Assembly (NCBI RefSeq): GCF_030272615.1
Contig: NC_081413.1
Span: forward strand, 450,102,538 to 450,166,537
DNA: 64,000 bases
Source: Cryptomeria japonica
Lineage: Eukaryota > Streptophyta > Pinopsida > Cupressales > Cupressaceae
Direction: 5' to 3'
The notes below the pieces were generated by a model that ran no database searches, was not told the DNA's origin, and saw only the letters and a program-made list of their open reading frames with translations. Position numbers and translations under genes: made by a program. Shown piece by piece: positions 1-12,267 of the stretch; within the stretch, counting starts at the first letter, position 1, and each line of letters starts with the position of its first letter.

Positions 1-525
1 GAATGACATAGCAAATTTGTCATAATTTGTCATAATTGTCAATCAATCAATTTTGACATAGCAATTTGTCATAATTATCAATCAATCAATTTCGCATAGA
101 AACTATCAATTTGTCATAATTTGTCATTCTTGATTTGAAATTTCCTTTCAAATTTCTTTATGCTAATCTTGTCATTTCTCCGATTTATCTATAAATTGGA
201 TGAATTTCTTCAATCAAAAAGGTCGAATCAATCACGCTTCTAGTACCCTTATGTTGTCGTCTCGTCTTGCTTTCATATTATACTTACGCACTGGAAGGTG
301 AGCTCCACAAAACAAAGCAATTTGAAGGAGAAAGAAGGACAATGGAGATTTCTGGAGGAGATACTCACATTTGCGATGGTTTGCATTTGAATTGAATGTC
401 TTGTTTTTTTTATGCATCTCTATTGAATGTAATTAGGATTTGTCATCGCAATTGAGTTTTCGTGATTGAGCTAGTCCAAATTTGCTATTGCTTTGATGAT
501 TTCCGAATTCCTATCTACAATAATA
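1..525. other. AT-rich flank with a short tandem repeat
   Basis: No gene is visible. Positions about 10-96 hold two copies of a roughly 55-base unit built from TTTGTCATAATT and CAATCAATCAATTT. The stretch is the outer flank of the minus-strand gypsy element that begins near 526. It shows no similarity to the sequence inside the other gypsy LTR boundary (before 13867), which is why the LTR was not extended into it. Confidence 0.5.
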
Positions 526-1367
526 TGTTGAGACAAATCACCCCTGTGAATTTGAGGAAAAGTTGTCAAAACCATGTTGAAAGTGCACACGGTCCTCCAA
601 AAAATCCATGAAACGAAAAAGATTTTTCCACCTTTGTGAATGAAGTGTAAATCTGCAAATACAATTGCGCACCTACAACCTACACAAAAAAGAGAGGAAA
701 AGGGATTGGGATTGGGGGTTTTCCTTAAGGTCAAACCCTAGTTTTGGAATTAACCAAATGATGAAAGAAAGTTCTTGCAAGTAAATGTAAATGAAAGACT
801 GAAAGGTATATCACCTCAAGAAAGGTTCTAGATATAAATTTAGGTAGATTTGCTTGTATGGAATTCAATGCTGAAAGGGATCTCCTCTTCAATGATTGAA
901 TGCTTGACTTGAATGCAACACCTAGCCTTGAAGGGAGACTTGAGAATGCTCAATGTTGGAAAGGAATGCTTGAATTCTTGAATGCCTAATATCCTATATT
1001 CCAACTTATGCAAATGGGAGGACAAATGCAACTTATATATTTGTCAGTTAGGGTTAATTGATTGAATTTTCGTAATAGGCCAACATGGGGAAAGTTTTCC
1101 CGTTTTAAGTGAAAAGACCAATGCAAAGATATCATAGAGGGGGGCCCAAAATAGGGCAGGGACCTAGGAGGATAGGGGTTCCATGCCCCTATCTTGCCCT
1201 TATCTTAAGACAAGAAGCAGGTTCAAGGAGTGCAGAGGGCAGAAAAAGTGCAGTTTCTGGGGATGAGCAAGTCTCGGGTCTTCAATCAGTATTGGGGATT
1301 CAAATCACCAACGTGAAGACCCTAATGTAGTCACAAATTGTTGGGGTCATAATATTTTAACACTACA
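526..1367 (-). repeat. 3' LTR of the minus-strand gypsy element
   Basis: It aligns along its whole length with 13867-14718, with frequent substitutions and small indels (roughly 85-90 percent identical by eye). It starts TGTTGAGA and ends CACTACA on the plus strand. Read on the minus strand, the base run just inside it (1368-1385) is GTGGGGTCTAAA, a plausible polypurine tract, which places this copy at the 3' end of the element. Confidence 0.75.
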
Positions 1368-1685
1368 TTTAGACCCCACTTTACTGGGAGTATAAGTGTA
1401 CGCTAATACTACTAGTAAAGTAAAAGGAAACAAGATTGAAAGACTTCTACTACATCAAAGAGGAAAGATGCACCAAGCCCCTAAGGGACTAAGTATCTTA
1501 CAACATTGATTGACAAAGTAAAAGGGAAGATCAAGAAGGGAGAACCATGACTGCATGTAGCAAGGTTCCCCTCACTATGAGTCATGAAAAAGATACCAAA
1601 ATTATAAAGCAAAGTTTATCTCACTAAATAACTCTAAGTATCAATAAGGAAAATATGAGTGGAGTGTATGCCCCCATGTAAAATA
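1368..1685 (-). other. 3' non-coding interior of the gypsy element, left of the copia insertion
   Basis: No coding potential is visible. The stretch lies between the polypurine-like tract of the gypsy 3' LTR and the first base of the nested copia LTR. It ends with AAATA (1681-1685), the probable target duplication of the copia insertion. Confidence 0.55.
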
Positions 1686-2589
1686 TGTTGGCAATTGACA
1701 CTCATTGGATTCATATGTTGTCATTGATGGCAACAAGATTCTATTGAAGGCATATACCGGTAGATACTGACATTGGAGGCATACACCAGCAGATACCGGC
1801 ATTAGAGTAATCAGGGTCATCACCAACACTACCACTAGCATCGACACCGACATCGACATCCAACACTTCAGTGAAGCCGACATCAGTCTGGGATCTGAAA
1901 GGTTTTATTTGTAAAATCATTTTGCATAGGTCCGACATTGAATATATTTTTGTATTGTAAGCTGATATAAGGCATATTGTTTGTAGAGGGTATATAAGTC
2001 AGTCTGTTAGGTTGTTTTGATATATGACAAGGTAGAACAAAAAAAATGATGTGAAGGATATGTATGTAGGTCATTTGTATGTGAAAGTTATATCATTCTA
2101 TGATCAATAGATGGTTTGAAAATCATTCTTGAAGGGAATGAGATATTGGTAGAAGGGTTCAGGGTTTATGAACCGCTACAAAACATAGCTATAACTAGAA
2201 CTCTTTTTGGCATTGCAGATGCATTTTGTGAGTTCACCATTCCTATTTTATCTCAGCAGAAGCTTGTAGTTAGTGAGACTCTTTTGTGTTGAGCAGTGTG
2301 CCTTCTTGCATGTGTAGGCCCCCATGCTATGTAATATCTTTCATATGGCCAGTAAATTGATATTGTGGGTCACAAATCCCACCATGGTTTTTCCTCTTTG
2401 AGGTTTTCCACGTATAAAATTATGTGTTATGGTGTTCATTCATGTGGCTGGTTTATTTACTTCATGTTATATGTTTCTTCATTTATCGGTTTATATGTGT
2501 ATGTTGTAATAAGGTACAATCTTATATTACTAATAGAACACTAATTCACCCACCCACCCCATCCCTCTTAGTGTTCTTGGATTCCAACA
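1686..2589 (+). repeat. 5' LTR of copia element E1
   Basis: It begins TGTTGGCAATTGACACTC and ends GGATTCCAACA, the classic TGTTGG...CCAACA termini of plant copia LTRs. It matches 7594-8438 closely apart from a stretch near 1826-1892 that the other copy lacks. A C-rich run followed by CTCTTAGTG sits just before the end, as in the other copia LTRs of this window. Confidence 0.88.
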
Positions 2590-2591
2590 AT

Positions 2592-2604
2592 TGGTATCAG
2601 AGCC
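2592..2604 (+). other. Primer binding site of E1
   Basis: TGGTATCAGAGCC lies two bases after the 5' LTR. It is complementary to the 3' end of plant initiator-methionine tRNA, the usual primer for plant copia reverse transcription. Confidence 0.85.
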
Positions 2605-2663
2605 TGGTGCCTCATAGGAAGTTTAATAGCTTGAGGAAGATCCTGAAACTAGAATCATTGAAC

Positions 2664-3662
2664 ATGGCCATGGAGAAGCAACTTGAGATGGCACTTGAGG
2701 ATTATGATGTTGAAAGGATGAAGAACTTAAAACTATAAGATGAATTAAATTTTGCTAATGAATTCATTCTTGTTCTACAATAAAGGTTATCATCTGCTCA
2801 AGCTAAGAGGAAGGAACTTTTGCAAAACCAGGATGATGAAGAGAAAAATGCACTTAAGGAGCAATGTCAGAAATCGAGTCAAGCAAACATGCTCATAAAA
2901 AATGAAATGAAATACTTGATTATGAGGATGTCAAAAGATGTTGAGGATAGAAAGAAGAAGGAATAAAATATTTCTATATCTTTGAAGAGAAAATTTGAAG
3001 AATGTGGCAGATTGGCTCATGAGAATAATCTGTTGAGAATTGATTTGGTACAATCCTAGAATAATGAACAAGAGCTTGAAAGACAAATAATGACTCTAAG
3101 AGATGATCTAACTACTACAAGTGAGTATAAAGAAAAATTCAGGATTAGTGTTGCATAGTTGGATGATTTATTGAAAAGACAAAGTCAGAGTGAAGATTCT
3201 AGAGGACTTGGATTTGTACAAGGTGAAAGCTCTGGTACTACAAATGAAGATTAGAAAACCGATATGCAAAACTCATCAGACTAGAGGAAACTGATAGGGA
3301 AATCTAATGCTTACAAATTCAATGGTAGATTTTTTGTTTGTAATAAATTTGGGCATATGGCTAGACAATGTAGAAATAGAATAAATCAAAACTACAATTC
3401 AGTTCCCAATCAATGCACAAATTGCAAGAAATATGATCATAAGTTAGAAGATTGTAGAATGAATGTTAAGTATCATGCATGTGGGAAGTTTGGACATTTG
3501 GCTAATCAATATAGGTCAAGGAATTACACCGGATATGTCAAAGCAATTCAAAAGAACAATGTTAGATGTTATGCATGCAACAAAATAGGTCATATTGCTC
3601 AGTATTGTAGAAGAAAGACTACACCAATTAGCAATGATAAAGAAGATGTGAAAGGAAAGTAG
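2664..3662 (+). pseudogene. Gag-like remnant: coiled coil plus CCHC zinc knuckles (E1)
   Basis: The frame starts at MAMEKQLEMALEDYD shortly after the primer site. It runs through a charged, heptad-like region (about 2664-3240) with several stops, then a run of zinc knuckles: CNKFGHMARQC near 3340, CTNCKKYDHKLEDC near 3416, a damaged one near 3475, and CYACNKIGHIAQYC near 3568. Knuckles of this kind bind nucleic acid in retroelement nucleocapsids. The N-terminal Gag core found in element D (FDGVNYAFW at 23725) is missing. The same order of coiled coil then several knuckles occurs in D at 24859-25800, so E1 probably derives from a D-like Gag. Confidence 0.7.
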
Positions 3663-4182
3663 AAGGTAGATGAAATACAACAAGATCACACCAAGAGATG
3701 GGTTAGAAATTCTGAAGAACCAAGTGGAGATGCAACAACACTGGTAACTGCACTAGTAACTCCACCAGTAGAAAAGAGCATTCCTGCACTGACATGAAAT
3801 TCAACTGGTAAATGAGGCATATGCCTTAGGGGTTGGCAAATTCATTGCAAATCTTGCATATTCCCTGGAAGAAATCTAGAAAGAGATCTAGAGAGTGGTA
3901 TTGATCATTGATGGAGGTTTATCCAGCATAAAACTATGAAACTCACATCCGGTAGGGCACATCACTAAGCATTTATGATAGTGATTAATTAGGGTTTACT
4001 CTGATAAAAAGGGAAAATGGACTCATTTTCACTCACCCAGCACTCGAGCAAACCAAAGTGAAGAAAAGGCAAATCATAGGCGATCAAGAGCAAGAAAAGG
4101 CATTCTAAAGGATTTCCAGTAGTTATCTAAGAAGTAATCAAAATCTTTCAACCGACGATCATTATCCAGGTATTTCTTTGAA

Positions 4183-5788
4183 ATGGCATCCAGATCATCA
4201 TTTGCTCCTACTTTCATTGTGAATCCCACTGTTGTTGAGGTTAGGGATAGGCTTAGACCTATTTTCAAGGAAGTTCCTCAAATTGCAATGAAGACTCTGT
4301 TGGTACATTTTCGAGGGTTCCTGATGGCATAGTTTATGTGGAAGACGTCAAGGCCTATATTCATTGCACCTTGGAGGATTTAGGCATTGAAGAAATCAAG
4401 GGAATATATCAATCTGTGTACTAGGAAGCTCTAGAACAATCAAGCTGGAATATCAAATCATTGAAGACCTAGGGTCAACTGGAATCCTGTATATATTGGA
4501 ATTCAAGGATGAAGTGATTAGATATGTTTTAAGCAAGGTCCATATTGAATTTATCTAGTTGGACCGACCTCACATGATCACTAAAGAATCAATTCAGGTG
4601 GTCATCGGCTTACCCAAAGCTGGACAGGAACCAAGAAAGAAGATCTCCAACATTGTGGTTGAAAAGCCCACCGATGCAACCCATGATGGAAGGTTGATGA
4701 GGGTCAGCACCATTAAAGATACAGATGTGAAAGTTGCCAGCATGATCATTGGCTACAAAGTAACACAATCAAGTCGACTGAACTTTGTATCCAGTTACAG
4801 TTTCCATGCTACATATCAAATGATAAAGAATAATGGAAAGTATGATTTGTGTGAATGGTTAAGAAGTTAAATAATGTTAAATCTTGCCAAGATCAAAGGT
4901 GTTAAGAAAGGAACATTCCAATTTGGCAATCTTATTATCTTCTTGATGTTGTATTTCATGAATGAGCTACTAGATTTGGGATAGAAACATTGGGTTAATG
5001 TCATACTGGTAGGTATGTAGATCAAAGATGCAATCACCAGTCTTGGTAGTAATGGGGATGAAAAGCTTTGGGGCTACTTTAAAACTTTTCAAGAGAACAT
5101 GAGACTGGGGGAGAGAATCTCCAAACACATTATGGAGAAATACTCCATTGATATTTGCTTCATGGTAAAAACAGATGAGATACTGATGGAAGCAGTGGAA
5201 CCTAGAACAATATGGGTCACTAAATTGGGATATGAAGTTGATGACAACATCTTGGAGCTATATGCTAAAATGTTGATTGATGCTTCTTTGGATGATAAGG
5301 ATAAACACTTTAGTATTGTAGGGGAGAAGGATCTTGAGGTTAAAATTGGTTTCAAGAAGAAAAGAATGGAAAAGAAAATAGACAAAATGTCTTCATTTGT
5401 TCAAAATGTAATTCACGGGATAGATACAGAACTAGGTTTTGGATCTAAATTGGTAGATCAACCAGCAATGGCTAGTGCTCCCAAGGTAAAGAGGCATGAG
5501 ACTTTCATTTCATCTATCTCTTCTGACTCTGATCTAGAGGATAATCAACCTCTTGCATTCAGAAGGGTACAAAGGAAGAAAGTTGACAAGCCTCTGGTAG
5601 AAGAGAAGAAGGTGGAACCAAGGAGGAAGCTAGTAAGAAAGGTAACAACAACATCTACACCTCCAACAAGGAAACCTACTCAGAAGAGGCAACCTGCTCC
5701 ATCTACTCCTGCAACCCCCAGCAAGAAGAAAAAGAGTGCGATAGATGAAGAAATTGAATTTGGTAATGTTACCATCATCCCCCAATGA
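4183..5788 (+). pseudogene. Unknown ORF of E1, first part (possible plant retroelement mobile-domain protein)
   Basis: I do not recognise this protein with confidence. A start at 4183 reads MASRSSFAPTF. At least two frameshifts and several stops follow before a long open stretch at 5099-5788. Around 4559-4700 the text DRPHMITKESIQVVIGLP resembles the style of plant transposon-associated domains in which an I..(V/I)(I/T)GLP segment recurs; this is a weak, by-eye likeness. The C-terminal part is strongly basic with Ser/Asp-rich and Pro/Thr/Lys-rich low complexity (about 5500-5740). It follows the zinc knuckles and takes the place of pol. Its role could be structural or in nucleic-acid binding; no catalytic motif is visible. 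Confidence 0.5.
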
Positions 5789-6809
5789 CTTGTGAAGAAT
5801 TGATAGATGAGGTAACTAAAGATGGAATTTTGAAGAATGTGTCAAATTTATATGAAGATTTAGATGATAATGAGAAAAATGAAATGGAAGAAGCAATCTT
5901 GTTACATTTAGACATATATAAGAAGGCTTTGGTAGAGATTTTGAAGGAAATTTCTTTATCATTGTATAATAAGATAGATGCAATCAGGAGGGACAGAGAG
6001 ATTAAAGAACTTGAACTTTTGAGTATGTGTGGTTATATAAATAATGAAGAAATGAAAAGATGTATAGAAGTTGCAAATAGAACAATCTTTAGCAGCAAAC
6101 CCTGACAAATAAGCTTAATGATGGGTAGAGTCAATGAAATAATAAATGACACCAAAGATGGTTGGGCTAAATTCTTCCAAAAGAAGCCTAATTTCCTTAC
6201 TTCTCAAGAAGAATTTTCTAAGACAACAACTCCCACCATTCTAGACAGATCTAAAGGGAAGGGAATTTTGGGAAGTTCAGATCAAATTTTGAATGAACTG
6301 GTAGATAATCCTAAAACTGATGAGAGTGTACAGACTAAACTATCAAAGACTACATTTTACAGTCTGAGAAAGGTAAAATAGATAATGTACAGGATACTGA
6401 TAATATTATGGATAATACTCCACTGGAAGTAACAGATATTGCACCAAGTGGTGAAGCCACCAGTATAAAAGAGGATGAGAAAGGGGATACACTGGGAGAG
6501 GATAAGGAAAAAGAGACTGATAAGACACCCAATACCATTCTGACAGTTTATATGCTAGCAAAACTTTTGGCAATTGACACTTCTCAAGTTGACAAGAAAT
6601 CAATCACAGAGATGAGTCCCACAGAGCTAATGATGATGGCTACTCAAAAGATAATGAAGGAAGGATCTACAGACAAAGGAATAATAGATAAGTCAATAAT
6701 AGTTTTGCACAAATTTATTCTTGATTGTATGATTGAAAATGAAGCAAGCCCTTCTGGCAAGCTTGAGGTATTGACAAAGCACATATCCAAAAAAATTCAA
6801 TCACTATGA
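5785..6809 (+). pseudogene. Unknown ORF of E1, second part (acidic/helical)
   Basis: An open frame (MTCEELIDEVTKDG...) overlaps the last bases of the preceding frame, runs to 6105, continues in the same frame at 6118-6381, and is picked up in another frame at 6408-6809. The composition is charged and helix-forming, with no cysteine clusters and no catalytic motif. Weaker coding-like text seems to persist to about 7170. Taken with 4183-5788, this suggests one original protein of roughly 900 residues broken by mutations. I cannot name a family. Confidence 0.45.
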
Positions 6810-7581
6810 TAGATTTCCGACCGACAAGCACTTGAAAGATTTACTCTAGCCAAGAAAGCTGCTTTTGACTAGATTGTTGAGATAGAGAGGAGGAAGGTTG
6901 AAGAGAAACTATACTTATTGAAAATTCTTTGAAATAGGGTACTAACATCTATAGGGTCTTTTGTAATATAGAGATTCTTACAACAAATGTAGATAAGAGG
7001 ATAAAGGAGTTACAAGAAAAGATTGCTATTATTGTTAATTCTTTTGATGGACTAACTTCACTTACAACATCCATTGATGGACAAATTTTGACTTTGGAGA
7101 ACCAAATTTTTTCTTTTAAAAAGGAAAGAAGATTATTCAGAGAGCAAGGAGTCTCAGAGGTTTGGTGAGTCCAAGATTGGATTCACTTGGTGTACATAAG
7201 AGGGAATGTATGGATATGCTTGCGAAGACCACACCGACATAAGTCACTGAGAAAGAAACACTTGCACATTTACTAAGTGGACTTGTATCCATATCTAGAA
7301 CATTCAAAACCGGTTGGGATACCTATATATAGTTGCTAGAGAAAGCTTATCCAGAAATCTTGAAATTGGTCAAGCTTCAGTAAAGTAATCTATAACAATT
7401 CTTTCACTGGTCTTTGGAATTGATGCCAAAGGGGGAGTATATGTATGTGAAAAATGTATAATCCTAGGGGGAGGATATTAGACAAAGTATATTACAGACA
7501 GAGTCAATCAGGTTAGGGGGAGCATGTTTTAGTTGAACCAACAGGGAATCCATTTTTCACATGAGTGTTGCCATCAATGCC

Positions 7582-7592
7582 AAAGGGGGAGA
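7582..7592 (+). other. Polypurine tract of E1
   Basis: AAAGGGGGAGA immediately precedes the 3' LTR (TGTTGG at 7594) and is the expected primer for plus-strand DNA synthesis. A near copy, GCCAAAGGGGGAG, lies about 155 bases upstream at 7425-7437. Confidence 0.8.
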
Positions 7593-7593
7593 T

Positions 7594-8438
7594 TGTTGGA
7601 AATTGACACTCATTGGATTCATATGTTGTCATTGATGGAAACAAGATTCTATTGAAGGCATATATCAACAGATACTGACATTGGAGGCATACACCAACAG
7701 ATATCGGCATTAGAGTAAACAAGGTCATCACCGACACCGGTTTTATTTGTAAAATTATTTTGTATAGGGCCAACATTGAATATCTTTTTGTATTGTAAGC
7801 TGACATAAGGCATATTGTTCATAGAGGGTATATAAGTCAGTCTATTATGTCATTTTGATATATGACAAGGTAGAATAGAAAAAATGATGTGAAGTATATG
7901 TATGTAGGTCATTTGTATGTGAAAGTTATATCATGCTATGATTAGTAGATGGTTTGAAAAGCAATCTTGGAGGAAAGGAGATACCAGTAGAAGGATTTAG
8001 GGTTTATCAACTGGTACAGAATAGAGCTATAATCAGAACTCTTTTTGGTATTGCAGATGCATTCTGTGAGTTCACCATTACTGTTTCATCTCAATAGAAG
8101 CTTGTAGTTAGTGAGACTCTTTTGTGCTGAGTAGTGTGCTCTAGGCAGTGTGCCTTCCTGCATGTGCAGGTCCCCATGCTATGTAATATCTTTCATATGG
8201 CCAGTGAATTGATATTGTGGGTCACAAATCCCACCATGGTTTTTCCTCTTTGAGGTTTTCTATGTATAAAATTATGTGTGTTATGGTGTTCATTCATGTG
8301 GCTAGTTTATTTACTTCATGTTATATGTTTCTTCATTTACCGGTTTATATGTGTATGTTGTAATAAGGTGAAATCTTATATTACTGATAGAACACTAATT
8401 CACCGCCCCCCCCCTCTCAATGTTCTTGGATTCCAACA
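7594..8438 (+). repeat. 3' LTR of copia element E1
   Basis: It begins TGTTGGAAATTGACACTC and ends TTCCAACA. It matches 1686-2589 at roughly 90-93 percent by eye, apart from the missing stretch near 7735. It is followed by AAATC, the probable target duplication. Confidence 0.88.
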
Positions 8439-9042
8439 AAATCTATCATGCATGCCATATTGGGAGTGATTTCTTTAAGGTAGGATACACACAAGAGAGA
8501 AAAGAAAGGGAGCACATTATTGCAAGGATTTATCCTCCATTCAAGGAACAAACCCAAGGATAATGAACACAAAACACCAGGTAGTTTTACTTTCCTTGGG
8601 ATCAGTATGTTGTATGATAACTTATGTATATCATATATGTATATGTGCATATCATCATTTCCCAAAAAAGGGACACTACCTTGGAAGAAAGGGAATAGAG
8701 GATGTCTTTTTGAGTCAACATGAAAGAGACCAAAAGAGATCTCAATTCTTTGTATCATCTACAAGTACACATTAAGGGATAAATAGAATAATATGGATAC
8801 ACATAGAAGAATAGTTACAAAAGAGCAAGAGAGGAGAGAAGGAGAAGATCTATAGTACTAATATTGCTAATCTATCATGACATCCACCTCTCATCTTGTT
8901 GATCACTATTTTGGGAAGGCGAACAACACACCAGAGGAGTGACATAGAGCACAACAGTTGGAGCCAACACAAGATCCAAACAAGGACTATGCTCATGGGC
9001 TAAGTCACTTTGTTCGATTCTAGGAGCTAGGATTAGGGTTTT
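8439..9042 (-). other. Gypsy interior resuming after E1, non-coding
   Basis: This is the continuation of the gypsy interior on the far side of the copia insertion. Short open frames on both strands are present but none resembles reverse transcriptase, RNase H or integrase. I see nothing further in it. Confidence 0.45.
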
Positions 9043-10250
9043 TCAAAATTCAGTTGATAAATGCTTGTCCACATCAACATATTCATAGTCAATATCAGAA
9101 GCATTAGGAGTTGTATTTCCATCATGAATAACATTTTCACTTATTTCTTCTTCTAGATTTATAGACTGAGGAGTGCGAACATGAATAGGAGTAAAACCAT
9201 CACATATTTTTTGCAATTTATAATTTGGAGATGTAGGTTCAACATCTTGCTTAGGAGAAAAGGGAATCATGTCAACTATTGGAGTCTTGTGAGATTGAAT
9301 AGGCTAAGGAAAATCTTCATGAGCTTGAGCATAATGCCTTCGTTGGTGGTCCCTCGCACAACGATTTTGTCTTGTCTTAGCAGAAAGTTGGGAAGGAGGA
9401 ACACTTGTTGAAGGAGGAATAGTATCCTATTTGATAGTTGAAGGTTTAGGTTGAGGTATTTTAGGTTGGACAAGAGGACACGGTCCTCTTCTCTCTATAA
9501 GAGAAAGGAGGTGGAATTGTGCTATATAAAGGAGGAATATTAGGTATAGGAAGGAGACTAGGTCCATCATGGGGAGGTGGTATAGGTATAACCTTAGAAG
9601 AAATATTATTGTTCTTATTAGGAGAAGGCAGAGTTACATCCATAGGAATAGGTTGAGGATCTTCCTTAGGAGGGATATTAGTCCTATCCGTTAGGGGAAG
9701 GATTTTATCATCAAGAAGGATGGGGATATCAATTGTTGGGGATATATGTTGACATAAGGATAAGATCATACCTTTCTTCCATTTTTGATAAGATTGGAAA
9801 AGAGCATCGCTCCTTTGTGGAAGAGATTGAAATTTCTTAGGCCAAAAGAGATGAATAGGAAAACCTGGGCTTCTTTCAGATGGTCAAAATAAACTGTGGT
9901 TAATAATAATGATTTCTCTATTGTGGGGAAATTTCAAACACTCATGAATTGGAGAAGCAATAGCCTTCATAGAAGATAACCAAGGGTAGCCTAACTTCAC
10001 ATGGAATTGCTTGGTAGAAGGAATGATAACAAAGTTGACATCCATAGATTTAGTGTGAAATTCAACAAGGAAGGTGATAGAACCAATGGTAGGACAAGAG
10101 AATCCATCAAATAACTTCACAACCATATTAGTGTCATCATAGATTGGTTTATTCAATCATAAAGTGAAGAGATACTCCTCAGTGATGACATTAACCATGC
10201 AAGAGGGATCAACAAGAGCACCACAACAAGGTATGTCCTTAACCTTCACA
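9043..10250 (-). pseudogene. Gypsy aspartic protease remnant and proline-rich tail
   Basis: Read on the minus strand, a retropepsin-like core is visible. GALVDPSCMVNVITEEY near 10220 corresponds to the (A/L)VD(S/T)GA.VN(V/I)I active-site region of gypsy proteases, with the D kept but the following SG/TG replaced. LGYPWLSSMKAIAS near 9990 corresponds to the conserved LGRPWL.. segment near the protease C-terminus, followed by HECLKF. Downstream (9769-9461) is a Pro/Ile-rich low-complexity stretch, and a last open frame ends at 9043. Several frameshifts separate the blocks. Nothing resembling reverse transcriptase follows. The reading as a gypsy protease is firm; activity is excluded by the breaks. 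Confidence 0.7.
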
Positions 10251-10251
10251 A

Positions 10252-12267
10252 CTATGTATAAGGGCCAATGGGTGCTTTAATGGTCTCACTAGGGTCAAAT
10301 GTAATACAAGGATCCTTAGGTGTCTCTTGTTTCTCTACCATATTTACTAAATTTGGAGTTGTGGTAGTAAGATCAAAAGGAGAAAAAGATGTATGTTTAG
10401 TCTCAATCACATTGGAGGTATGAGAAAGCAAAGGATTAGTAAAAATCTTAATATTTTGATTAGGAGGAGCTACTGATTTTTTTCCCTTGTCAGTCACACA
10501 TGCCATAGATATAGTATTATTATCAATCAAATCTTGAATCTTACTTTTCAATGCAAAATATTTCTCAGTATCATGACTAGGCTGATGATGAAATTGAGAA
10601 AAGGAATTGCTATCAAAATAAGGGGATGCAAGCTTAGATGGGTCAATTAGTTTTATAGGAGGAAGTTTAATAACATTTCTTTGTAAAAACTAAGACATAA
10701 TACTATATAAATATTCATTCAAAGGAGTAAATTGTCTCTCTATTTTAAAGAATTTAGAAATAGGAGGAACACATGTTGTAGCATTCATATTGTTGTTGTT
10801 GATTGTATCATTGAACTTGATGAATCTTTTTCTTGGTTTGAACTTCACAAATGGTTTTTGAGAACTCTACCCCTTATCACGCGGAGTCATAAGAGTAGAT
10901 TTATCCATTTGACTCACAACCAGTTGATAGTTGTGGTGTGTTGCACATAACTGCGGAAAGGAAGTAAACTCAGACAAAAGAAGTTTTTCCCTAATATCTT
11001 TTTGCAAATTAGAAATGAAAATTCTTTGAATATCATTATGAGGTACATGAAAAAAAATTTGAGCACACAAATGCTTATATCCACCAATAAAATCAGTCCT
11101 TTTTTCTTTAACACCTTGTTTACAATGCATTAAATCGGTCAAATTAATTGGAGGACCAATGTTTTGAAATTGTTGAATGAAATAATTTTCTAATTGTTGA
11201 AAAGAAGTGATAGAATAAGAAGGCAAAGAGAAATACCATTGTAAATCCTTATCACTTAGTGTTCTTGTAAATAGTTTTGCAAACAATCTTTGATCATAAG
11301 CAAAATCAGTACACAAGGTTTGAAATGTTTTGACATGTGTGAGAGGATCACCTTTTCCATTATAGAGTTCCAATTGAGGGACCTCAACATGCTTAGGTGG
11401 AATGACTTTAACAATATCAAGAGAAAGTGGGCTCACAACATCGAACATGGGCACACTAAACTTGGATTGACTCATGGAAGCAATGGGTTGTTGTAAGGGA
11501 GACATGGTTTGAGGAAGATTGTTAATGGTCACTTTGGTAGAAGAATTGATGTTAGACATGGTTGATTGAGAAGGTGGTGTGATGTTATTGAAGGAAGGCA
11601 TGGATTAATAATAAGGTGGTGGGACATTATGATAAGTAGGCATAGGTGATGATTGAGTAGGAAAAGGGACACTCAAAGGTAGAATAAAATTGTTGAATGA
11701 ATTTCCCCCTTGTGTCACATTGATTGGTTGAGAGATAATTGGAATACTTATTGAATACATACATAAAGATGGAGGATTAAATGAAGAAGAGGGATTTCCC
11801 CCATGACTAATGGTTGTAGGAATGACATTTTGAGTTGAAGTAGCCATGATATTTGAGGTAAAAGTAGGAACACTAGTCATAGGAGTAGTCAAAGGAATAG
11901 AAGAATTGATTTGATTTGAAGGTTGTGAATAACCTAGGTTTTAGACACAACTCTTTATAGGAATGACATTGGAATCAACAATATGAGCGATTCCATGCAA
12001 TATATCAATTCTATTCTTATCACTTTGAATCATGCGTTCAAGGCCTTCAATTAATGGAAGAGTTTCACTATTAGGGTATTCTTTGGACATCCATTGTTGA
12101 AAGTTATCAAATTGATTGTCCAATTTTGAAAGTTGATCTATGGAAAACCTAGTCAAAGCTTCTTCTTGTTCATCATGAGATTCATCAATTGGATAAATAG
12201 AGACATGACTAGGATGGGAAGAATTAGCATTATCCTCATGAAAGCAGTCACCCAAATTAGGCTCCAT
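10252..12267 (-). pseudogene. Gypsy gag
   Basis: Open frames starting at 12267 (MEPNLGDCFHEDN), 11892, 11601 and 10551 all lie in one reading frame, so this is a single Gag gene with a few in-frame stops. The 11601-10867 part holds the typical plant gypsy Gag core: PQLELYNGKGDPLTHVKTF, then LFTRTLSDKDLQWYFSLP, SFQQLENYFIQQF and the RTDFIGGY segment. Near 10590 the text FHHQPSHDTEKYFALKSKI matches the degenerate Cys/His motif (FHR..GHDTE.C..LK) that usually ends such Gags, with its cysteine replaced. Gag would form the virus-like particle. The leader 12268-13866 precedes it. Confidence 0.8.

Larger units (their letters stand above)
1686..8438 (+). mobile_element. Non-autonomous copia-like LTR element (E1) nested in the gypsy element
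   Basis: LTRs lie at 1686-2589 and 7594-8438, with a tRNA-iMet-type primer site at 2592 and a polypurine tract at 7582-7592. Probable target duplications are AAATA (1681-1685) and AAATC (8439-8443), one mismatch. The interior has a coiled-coil and zinc-knuckle region like the second half of a copia Gag. It then has about 3 kb of unfamiliar, lysine- and glutamate-rich coding sequence (4183-6809) where protease, integrase and reverse transcriptase would normally be. I see no DSG protease motif, integrase or YVDD box, so it must have depended on another element for its movement. The 3' LTR has lost about 66 bases relative to the 5' copy. Confidence 0.85.

Noticed and set aside
8417-8775. Overlapping 67-113 codon frames on both strands
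   Set aside because: They are short, on both strands of the same AT-rich gypsy interior, and have no recognisable motif.
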